This document shows positions 1 to 4,746 of a DNA stretch of 7,752 nt, one piece after another. Below the pieces are notes generated by a model. That model ran no database searches and was not told the origin of the DNA. It saw only the letters and a list, made by a program, of their open reading frames with translations. Positions within the stretch are counted from its first letter, which is position 1; each line of letters opens with the position of its first letter. Both the position numbers and the translations under genes were made by a program. The DNA is taken from positions 1 through 7,752 of the forward strand of contig JAUXAH010000081.1 in NCBI GenBank assembly GCA_030614945.1. The letters run 5' to 3'. Origin of the DNA: Phycisphaerae bacterium (lineage in GTDB: Bacteria; Planctomycetota; Phycisphaerae; Sedimentisphaerales; SG8-4).

Positions 1-557
1 ACCGGACAGCCGATACCGGGTGAGCCATCCACGATTATCAGGTCCCTGTTCTGCTCGGCTGCGATTTGTTTCGACTGTTTACGAATCAGGCTGACCAGCT
101 TGCCGCTGTTTTCCTGGGCGATTCCGAGTCTGGCGTGCACCATAGGCCCAAATCTTGTATCTGATATAAACCATTGGCCGTTAACGGCATCTTTGAACTC
201 TATTGCATCAACCGGACAATAGTGAACACAGAGGCCGCAACCATCGCATGCGATAGAATCAATCGTATAAGTTCTTTCGACCACGTCGTTAGGCGGGCCA
301 TTAAAGAGGGCGGCATCAAAATTGCAAACTTCCTCACATCTGCCGCAGCCGATACATTTTTCCATAATAACAGAAGCCAATTTGCCCCCGCTAAAGTCGT
401 GTGTTTCTTTTACATCCGGCTCCAATACCAGATGCAAATCCGCAGCGTCAACATCGCAATCGGCCAGCACTGCGTTATTCGCAAGTGCTGCAAATGAGGC
501 GACGATGCTTGTCTTGCCCGTGCCGCCTTTTCCACTTATAACCACTATTTCCTTCAA
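1..557 (-). CDS. MinD-family ATPase with inserted two-cluster ferredoxin domain (partial, 3' end outside window)
   Basis: This is the N-terminal 185 residues of a P-loop ATPase of the MinD superfamily with an inserted ferredoxin domain (COG1149 type). A deviant Walker A motif SGKGGTGKT lies at residues 8-16, followed by DCDVDAADLH at 33-42. Two [4Fe-4S] motifs follow: C68-x2-C71-x2-C74-x3-C78 and C104-x2-C107-x2-C110-x3-C114-P. A switch-type segment IIVDGSPGIGCP lies at the cut edge. The start is a TTG at 557, chosen because the protein then begins MKEIVVISGKGG and an AAAGGA ribosome-binding site lies just upstream; no in-frame ATG fits better. It follows the methyltransferase stop by 13 nt. 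It is a paralogue, not a copy, of the ATPase at 2403-1462: the residues after the DCDV motif differ (DAADLH against EEPNGH). In known systems such paired ATPases act together, probably as a cytoplasmic heteromer; that is inference here. The end lies beyond base 1. Confidence 0.93.
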   Translation of the reverse strand, partial: MKEIVVISGKGGTGKTSIVASFAALANNAVLADCDVDAADLHLVLEPDVKETHDFSGGKLASVIMEKCIGCGRCEEVCNFDAALFNGPPNDVVERTYTIDSIACDGCGLCVHYCPVDAIEFKDAVNGQWFISDTRFGPMVHARLGIAQENSGKLVSLIRKQSKQIAAEQNRDLIIVDGSPGIGCP

Positions 558-570
558 GTTTCTTTTTCCT

Positions 571-1173
571 TTATTCGGGATTCTTCTTTTTCCCTTTTAT
601 AACGTAAAGACTCGCTAAATTCGGCTGCCGGCTTGCAAATATCTCTTGGCCTTTGATTCCTAAAAAGAATTCGGTTTGAACAGAGAAATACTCTGCAATT
701 GTTCTCTCAATCTTCCTTAAGTCTGTATGCTTAATCTTGTTCACGTAAGAAGTTGAATTGTTGGTTTTTTCTTTGAAAAACTGGGACTGCGGATTGAGTA
801 ACATAGCCAACAATTTGCCGCCCGACCTGAGGACACGAGCGGTCTGCTCAATCGCTTTTTTATATTTGTCGATAAACTGCAAAGAGGCAATATAAATAGT
901 CGCGTCAAAGGACGAATCTGCAAAATTTATATTTTCCGCCGAGCCTACTACGGTTCTTATACTGTCCGGCGCCTGGTCTAAAGCCTCTTTGGAGATATCC
1001 AGGCCGGTAACGTTAAAGCCGTGTTCGTATAGGCCTGCCTCTATGATTGCCGGGCCGCAGCCGACACTTAGAACATCCTTAGTCCCTTTTAATTCCCGCA
1101 GGATATAGTTTAGCTCGGCTTCGAAGACCTCTTTCCAAAAATTCGTTTTACAGGATTGCAAGTACTTTTTCAT
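571..1173 (-). CDS. Class I SAM-dependent methyltransferase
   Basis: The 200-residue protein has the Rossmann-type methyltransferase core (Methyltransf_11-like). Motif I is VLSVGCGPA at residues 34-42. The acidic residue ending strand 2 is D59 in VTGLDIS. SAENINFADSSFD (78-90) is followed by strand 4 at 91-100, and RVLRSGGKLL (113-122) is the usual strand 5 region. It presumably methylates a small molecule or protein with S-adenosylmethionine, but no substrate motif is visible. The C-terminal third (130-200) is poorly conserved and basic, ending KGKKKNPE. The ATG at 1173 is preceded by AAAAGG at 9 nt spacing and begins 17 nt after the J-domain stop. The gene sits between the J-domain gene and the second ferredoxin ATPase, so it is probably cotranscribed with them. 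Similar methyltransferases often accompany anaerobic metal-handling clusters, but a specific role is unknown. Confidence 0.88.
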   Translation of the reverse strand: MKKYLQSCKTNFWKEVFEAELNYILRELKGTKDVLSVGCGPAIIEAGLYEHGFNVTGLDISKEALDQAPDSIRTVVGSAENINFADSSFDATIYIASLQFIDKYKKAIEQTARVLRSGGKLLAMLLNPQSQFFKEKTNNSTSYVNKIKHTDLRKIERTIAEYFSVQTEFFLGIKGQEIFASRQPNLASLYVIKGKKKNPE

Positions 1174-1190
1174 ACCAGGTAGCCTTTTGT

Positions 1191-1541
1191 TTAACTGAAA
1201 AACTTTTCACGCCACCATAAAAAGTGTCCCCAGGGATTATCAAGTTTATATTTATCATCATCCGGAGCGCCGGGCCAGGATTTGATTTCCTCTAACAACA
1301 TCTCGCAAGGCTTGTCTTCGGCCAAAAGTTCGTATGCGCATTTGACAAGCAGGAATTTCTTATGTGCATCGCTGTCGTTCGGATTGTGGTCCGGATGATA
1401 CTTCAGTGATGCTCGTCTGTATGCTTTCTTCAATGCTTCTTTACTCACACTTTCCTCAACATCAAGGATTTTGCGTGCTGCCCGACGAGCTTCTAAATCC
1501 CGGGTTATTCTTTCTCCGAACTCGTAATCGTCTTTTATCAT
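1191..1541 (-). CDS. Short J-domain (DnaJ-like) protein
   Basis: The 116-residue protein carries a single J domain at about residues 23-75: helix I RKILDVEE, helix II ALKKAYRRASLKYH, the diagnostic HPD at 49-51, and helix III KKFLLVKCAYELL. J domains stimulate the ATPase of DnaK (Hsp70) and deliver clients. There is no G/F region, zinc finger or CTD, so this is a class III (type C) co-chaperone. The tail ends in an aromatic stretch, NPWGHFLWWREKFFS, which could be a client or membrane contact; that is inference. The ATG at 1541 has GCAGGG upstream at good spacing. No later ATG retains the J domain, so the start lies inside the 3' end of the upstream ATPase frame (80-nt overlap). Its context suggests a dedicated co-chaperone for one of the Fe-S ATPases or a target apoprotein, analogous in principle to HscB in Fe-S transfer, though it lacks the HscB C-terminal domain. 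Confidence 0.9.
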   Translation of the reverse strand: MIKDDYEFGERITRDLEARRAARKILDVEESVSKEALKKAYRRASLKYHPDHNPNDSDAHKKFLLVKCAYELLAEDKPCEMLLEEIKSWPGAPDDDKYKLDNPWGHFLWWREKFFS

Positions 1542-2403
1542 TAATCCCTGCCTTTAGGCGTTTTATATATTCATATAATTCTGAAAAATGCTTCTTGTAT
1601 GCACTCAATACATCAACAATTATCCTGCCGAATGAGTATGCCTCGGCAATGCGTCTATCGTCCGGCAATTTCAAAACGATATCTATGTTTTCGGCTGCGC
1701 AGTATTTTTCTACCTCGTCATCACCGATGCCGTAACGGTTAATAATAACAGCAAAGGGCAAATTCATTTTGCGGACCAGTCCCACGGTCAGCTTCAAATC
1801 ATTCAGGCCAAACGGTGTCGGCTCGGTAACAAGCAAAACAAAATCTGTCCCTTTTACCGCTTCAACTACCGGACAGGATGTCCCCGGCGGAACATCGATT
1901 ATTGCCAGGCGGTCTTCTTTTATATGCTTTTTTACTTCTTTTATCAGCGACGGCGTTCGCACGTAGCCGATACGCAATTTGCCACCCACAAAATCGACCC
2001 CGCCGGCTTTGCCAGACTCAATATCTCCGATATTAAGCGGCTTTGCTTTAATTGCATCGGCCGGGCAGAGGTGCCAACAGCCGCCACAGGAGTGGCAAAG
2101 CTGCTCAAAGGTCAACACGGTTTCTTTGACGGACACGATGGCGCCGTACTGGCAGATTTCGCCACATTTACCGCAGCCGGTACATTTTTCCAAATCGACC
2201 TGCGGCACATCTACAGTAACCTCCCGGCTGTGGTCTATTTTCGGCTTTAAGAAAATGTGGCCGTTCGGCTCTTCAACATCGCAGTCAAGGTACTGAACCT
2301 TTTGACCCAAGCCGAAAGCTACGTGAGCAAGATTGGTAGCAATTGTTGTTTTACCTGTGCCGCCCTTGCCGCTGGCAACAGCAATAACGAGGTTGTCCAA
2401 CAT
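1462..2403 (-). CDS. MinD-family ATPase with inserted two-cluster ferredoxin domain
   Basis: The protein is 313 residues from the ATG at 2403, one base after the stop of the NifX-like gene. An upstream in-frame TTG at 2421 is less likely. The Walker A motif SGKGGTGKTT is at residues 11-20 and LDCDVEEPNGH at 39-49. The inserted ferredoxin has C74-x2-C77-x2-C80-x3-C84 and C103-x2-C106-x2-C109-x3-C113-P, two [4Fe-4S] binding sites. IIDVPPGTSCPV (168-179) is the switch II region, and VTEPTPFGLNDL follows, as is typical of the family. It is probably a cytoplasmic ATPase coupling nucleotide hydrolysis to Fe-S or metal-cofactor handling, paired with the ATPase at 557. Oddity: the family-like sequence ends near YIKRLKAGIN, after which about 26 basic residues are read across the start of the J-domain gene, ending at 1462. 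This tail may come from a frameshift that bypassed a TAATG stop-start junction at 1543-1539. Confidence 0.94.
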   Translation of the reverse strand: MLDNLVIAVASGKGGTGKTTIATNLAHVAFGLGQKVQYLDCDVEEPNGHIFLKPKIDHSREVTVDVPQVDLEKCTGCGKCGEICQYGAIVSVKETVLTFEQLCHSCGGCWHLCPADAIKAKPLNIGDIESGKAGGVDFVGGKLRIGYVRTPSLIKEVKKHIKEDRLAIIDVPPGTSCPVVEAVKGTDFVLLVTEPTPFGLNDLKLTVGLVRKMNLPFAVIINRYGIGDDEVEKYCAAENIDIVLKLPDDRRIAEAYSFGRIIVDVLSAYKKHFSELYEYIKRLKAGINDKRRLRVRRKNNPGFRSSSGSTQNP

Positions 2404-2404
2404 T

Positions 2405-2773
2405 TTACTTATCGATACCAAAATGCGGTTCTACGTTTGGGCCGGCGGCTTCGGTCAATTTACCGCTTTTGAAAAGCTCAACTGCTTCTGCGACCGTTCC
2501 TGTTACTGCCGTGTACAATTTAATACCGCCGGCACTTAAGGTGCGCTCGGCGTTGGGGCCACAATTGCCTGTCAAGACGGCCTGGACACCGGCATCGATT
2601 ACGACCTTACCCGAGCTGATGCCGGCCCCGCCGGCGGCAGCAGCGCTTTCATTTTCAATTACGCCGAAGTCCATTGTTTCGGTGTCAACAATGGCAAAGT
2701 ACGCCGCCCTTCCGAAGCGGGGGTCAACCTGTGAATCCAGTGTTTTTCCGGTTGATGTAATTGCAATTTTCAT
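2405..2773 (-). CDS. NifX/NafY-like dinitrogenase iron-molybdenum cofactor family protein (ORP/MTH1175-type)
   Basis: This 122-residue single-domain protein belongs to the Nitro_FeMo-Co family (COG1433), which includes NifX, the C-terminal part of NifB, MTH1175 and the Desulfovibrio orange protein ORP. Visible family features are the opening MKIAITSTGKTLDSQVDPRFGR (first strand and the DPRFGR loop), ENESAAAAGGAGI at 41-52, and TGNCGPNAERTL at 68-79, whose single Cys71 is a plausible metal ligand. Family members carry metal clusters non-covalently, for example FeMo-co precursors or the Mo-Cu cluster of ORP. No nif genes are visible, so a nitrogenase role is not supported. A strong AAAGGA site precedes the ATG at 2773. 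It lies 12 nt after fmdB-like and 1 nt before the ferredoxin ATPase, a spacing that suggests coupled translation of carrier and ATPase. Confidence 0.93.
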   Translation of the reverse strand: MKIAITSTGKTLDSQVDPRFGRAAYFAIVDTETMDFGVIENESAAAAGGAGISSGKVVIDAGVQAVLTGNCGPNAERTLSAGGIKLYTAVTGTVAEAVELFKSGKLTEAAGPNVEPHFGIDK

Positions 2774-2785
2774 AATTTATCCTTT

Positions 2786-2992
2786 CTAAGACAGTGGACA
2801 TGTGCCGGTAGGGCAGGAACCGTTGCTCTGTGACGTTGAGCTACTGCTATGCCCTGCAGCAAAACTTGACAATAATTTTTGCAAATCCGAGCTTTTGCAG
2901 CGTTCGCAAATGTGCTTGTGGCCACTGCTGCTTTTTTCCAAAAACTCCATCGTGTGTCCGCACTTATTGCATTTGTATTCGAATATAGGCAT
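2786..2992 (-). CDS. FmdB-family zinc ribbon protein
   Basis: This 68-residue protein has the FmdB N-terminal zinc ribbon: MPIFEYKCNKCGH opening, C8-x2-C11 and C29-x2-C32, four ligands for one zinc. A serine-rich linker (42-57) follows, and then the C-terminal CPTGTCPLS motif (C60, C65) that recurs in many FmdB proteins. FmdB was named as a possible regulator of formamidase or formylmethanofuran dehydrogenase genes; its biochemical role is not settled. GAGGAG lies 8 nt before the ATG. It sits 26 nt downstream of OsmC and 12 nt upstream of the NifX-like gene, so it is probably in the same transcript. Its full length and intact cysteines argue for a functional small protein. Confidence 0.92.
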   Translation of the reverse strand: MPIFEYKCNKCGHTMEFLEKSSSGHKHICERCKSSDLQKLLSSFAAGHSSSSTSQSNGSCPTGTCPLS

Positions 2993-3018
2993 CGTTTGGT
3001 CTCCTCGTTAAATCATTC

Positions 3019-3429
3019 TCATACGTTATCTACCTTAGCGTCGGCTAAAGAACAAACAATTTGCATCCCTTCTCTGATACTATCAGTTATATGGCAACAA
3101 TCAGCAGCCTGCAAAATACCCTGTTTCTGCTCCTGGGATAGTTTTGCATCAAGGTGAATTCTGGCATCAATTCTTGCGGTGTGCGAAGGTTGGGACTGGG
3201 TCCGGCGGCTCAACTCAATCGTCATATCGTTGTAAGGAATACCCTGCTCCTTGCAGAACTTGGCGACATAACCACCGATACACATTCCGATCGATGCTTC
3301 GAAGAGCTGAGCCGGCCACATCCCGTCCCGCTTGTCATTGCCATCCTCACCACGTCCGGTTGTAACGGTATATCCTCTGCACGTCGCGGAAAAACGAAAT
3401 CCGCTTTCATACTTAACTAAAACTTCCAT
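3019..3429 (-). CDS. OsmC-family protein
   Basis: The protein is 136 residues from the ATG at 3429; GGAGG lies 8 nt upstream. A TTG at 3447 is in frame, but its use would bury this ribosome-binding site. OsmC/Ohr proteins are small homodimeric thiol peroxidases that reduce organic hydroperoxides using two cysteines. Here the first is C50 in SIGMCIGGYVAKFC and the second is C111 or C112 in AADCCHITDSI. The doubled CC and an extra C59 are noteworthy. The segment DGMWPAQLFEASIGMC matches the family's central helix entry. The protein is closer to the OsmC-like/YhfA branch than to Ohr; this is a judgement from motif shape. In an operon of oxygen-labile Fe-S and metal proteins, a protective thiol-redox role is reasonable, as is a sulfur or metal transfer role. 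Neither is shown by the sequence. Confidence 0.9.
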   Translation of the reverse strand: MEVLVKYESGFRFSATCRGYTVTTGRGEDGNDKRDGMWPAQLFEASIGMCIGGYVAKFCKEQGIPYNDMTIELSRRTQSQPSHTARIDARIHLDAKLSQEQKQGILQAADCCHITDSIREGMQIVCSLADAKVDNV

Positions 3430-3555
3430 TGGTGAGGCCTCCAACAATCAAAACCTTCTTTGCAGTTTATCATCTTCGGTTATCATAGACGCACAGCATC
3501 TCCACGAACGCTTGGAACTGCATCAGAAAGCCACAAATCTGCGGCTGTCTATTTT
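3430..3555 (-). promoter_or_regulatory. Longest intergenic gap in the minus-strand cluster, with a small hairpin
   Basis: This 126-nt gap between the DUF5320 stop and the OsmC start is three times longer than any other in the cluster. Just after the DUF5320 stop, positions 3546-3529 form a 7-bp stem (AGCCGCA / TGTGGCT, one G-U pair) with loop GATT. On the minus strand only TTCT follows, so it is a weak terminator at best and could be an attenuator or mRNA stabiliser. No clear promoter hexamers were found in the remainder. Confidence 0.35.
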
Positions 3556-3936
3556 TTACTCTTTGCTGCTTTTCTGGCTTTCGAGTTCTTCTATGCGTTT
3601 TTTGATTTCACCGAGCGCATTCTGGACATACTCGGCTTGTTGTTTCAGGCCGGCAAGCTCCTGCTCCGGTGCTACTGTTGGTGCAACCGGCGCAGGGTAA
3701 GGCACATAGGGGCTCGCAGCAGCCTCGCCCCAGGCCGGATAGCCGTAGCCGGCTCTTGCCCAGCCGAAACCACGTCCAAATCCTCGCCCCCGGCCGCCGC
3801 CTCGGCCCCAGCCCCAGTAACCTCGGCCACCAACGGGATTCATATAACCGGGTACTGAGTAGCCTGCACAAAAACCAGCAGCTCTTCCTGTCATTGGTCC
3901 CATACCTCCAGGACCTGTTCCATCTCCACGTGGCAT
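3556..3936 (-). CDS. DUF5320-type glycine-rich protein with C-terminal coiled coil
   Basis: The 126-residue protein has three parts. Residues 1-35 are the motif block MPRGDGTGPGGMGPMTGRAA then GFCAGYSVPGYMNP, shared with the protein at 4746. Residues 36-86 are rich in Gly, Arg, Trp, Tyr and Pro (for example RGRGFGRGFGWARAG). Residues 90-126 are a charged amphipathic helix (EQELAGLKQQAEYVQNALGE onward), predicted to be a coiled coil. This layout matches the DUF5320 family as I know it, with no established function. C23 is the only cysteine. AAAGGAG lies 7 nt before the ATG at 3936. The gene is 35 nt downstream of the zinc-ribbon homologue. Such proteins recur beside MinD/ferredoxin ATPases and NifX-like proteins in anaerobes, which suggests a structural or scaffold role; this is inference. 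Confidence 0.88.
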   Translation of the reverse strand: MPRGDGTGPGGMGPMTGRAAGFCAGYSVPGYMNPVGGRGYWGWGRGGGRGRGFGRGFGWARAGYGYPAWGEAAASPYVPYPAPVAPTVAPEQELAGLKQQAEYVQNALGEIKKRIEELESQKSSKE

Positions 3937-3971
3937 AATAATTCTCCTTTCTTGAAAAATCGGTTAATAAT

Positions 3972-4199
3972 TTATTGTCTTGTCATTATCGTGCCACACT
4001 TGGGGCAAGCCTTCTGATTACAAGGCTCTCCGACAACATGTGGCACCGTGGTACTGCAACTTGGACAGACACAATTTCCGCCCGGCCCCGCGGCAAACGG
4101 GCCGCCCATTCGACCTCTACCCTGGCCTTGACCCCTGCCCATACCTCGACCGGCACCACGTCCCTGCCCGCCCGGCCCTGTTCCGTCTCCTCTCGGCAT
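3972..4199 (-). CDS. Small Gly/Arg-rich protein with DUF5320-like N-terminus and C-terminal zinc ribbon
   Basis: The 75-residue protein starts MPRGDGTGPGGQG, the same opening as the DUF5320 protein downstream. An RG/QG-rich stretch follows (residues 13-33, GRGAGRGMGRGQGQGRGRMG). It ends in a cysteine-rich module with C43, C45-x2-C48, C60 and C65-x2-C68. The two CxxC pairs are spaced like a zinc ribbon; rubredoxin-like iron binding is an alternative. The final residues CPKCGTIMTRQ are typical of a second zinc knuckle. AAAGGAGG lies 6 nt before the ATG at 4199. It is 43 nt downstream of the double-headed gene. Because the head is conserved while the C-terminal module differs, the head may be a docking tag for a common partner. 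Function is unknown. Confidence 0.87.
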   Translation of the reverse strand: MPRGDGTGPGGQGRGAGRGMGRGQGQGRGRMGGPFAAGPGGNCVCPSCSTTVPHVVGEPCNQKACPKCGTIMTRQ

Positions 4200-4242
4200 A
4201 ATATGCCTCCTTTCTGCAATTAACCAGTGACTGCGATTAGAT

Positions 4243-4746
4243 CTACCACCTATAAGCGAACCTGCCTATACCTCGGCCTCGACCACGGCCTCGGCCCTGG
4301 CCTCGACCGAAACCTCTGCCAAGGCCAAATCCAAAACCTCTGCCAAACCGGGGATTGAACCGACCAGTATAAGGCGCTGCATAGGGAGCACCATAACCAT
4401 ACGAACCTGCACCATAGGGCACAAACGAGCCGCCGTAATAACCGACTCCTCCCGGGACAGGGTTCATATACCCCGGCACCGGGAAACCTGCACAGAAACC
4501 AGCGGCTCTTCCTGTCATTGGTCCTAAACCTGCGGGACCTGTTCTATCTCCAAACGGCATATTAATCATCTCCTTTCCAGCATTTTGAAAATTCTCATTT
4601 ATTTGACCAACGGGCACACTTTGTAATCCCACAAAACCTTTTACCTGGCCCGGGTTTTCTTTTGAAGTTGTCAAAACACAAAACCCGAGACCTCGTCCTG
4701 TCATCGGCCCTTGACCTAACGGTCCTGTCCCATCAAATCCTGGCAT
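4243..4746 (-). CDS. Double-headed DUF5320-type glycine-rich protein (probable in-frame fusion of two small genes)
   Basis: The 167-residue frame contains the DUF5320 head twice: MPGFDGTGPLGQGPMTGRGL then GFC at residues 1-23, and MPFGDRTGPAGLGPMTGRAA then GFCAG at 63-87. Residues 24-62 form a linker of ordinary composition. The tail (about 125-167) is low-complexity Arg/Gly/Phe repeat ending RGRGIGRFAYRW, with no coiled coil. The ATG at 4746 directly abuts the TAG of the DUF89 gene, with GAGGAGG just upstream. The second head has its own AAAGGAG (4576-4570), 9 nt before an ATG at 4560, so a shorter 105-residue product may also be made. This looks like two tandem genes joined by loss of a stop codon. 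The second head is about 80 percent identical at DNA level, without gaps, to the head of the 3936 gene, including 20 identical bases. Function is unknown. Confidence 0.85.
   Translation of the reverse strand: MPGFDGTGPLGQGPMTGRGLGFCVLTTSKENPGQVKGFVGLQSVPVGQINENFQNAGKEMINMPFGDRTGPAGLGPMTGRAAGFCAGFPVPGYMNPVPGGVGYYGGSFVPYGAGSYGYGAPYAAPYTGRFNPRFGRGFGFGLGRGFGRGQGRGRGRGRGIGRFAYRW
4271..4355 (-). repeat. Low-complexity repeat encoding RG/FG-rich tail
   Basis: Degenerate short repeats (CCTCGGCC/CCTCGACC and ACCTCTGCCAA variants on the plus strand) encode alternating Arg-Gly and Phe-Gly residues at the end of the double-headed protein. Such stretches expand and contract by slippage, so the copy number may vary between strains and be error-prone in assemblies. 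Confidence 0.6.

Noticed and set aside
2405..2773. NifX of a nitrogen-fixation cluster
   Set aside because: No nifHDK, nifE/N or nifB is present in the window; the single-domain form fits the ORP/MTH1175 branch better.
3451..3525. Minus-strand micro-ORF (about 17 codons, MQFQAFVEMLCVYDNRR) in the gap before OsmC
   Set aside because: It has no ribosome-binding site, no recognisable leader pattern and no conservation evidence.
4271..4355. CRISPR or tandem-repeat array
   Set aside because: The repeats are degenerate, have no spacers, and encode the Arg/Gly-rich tail in frame.
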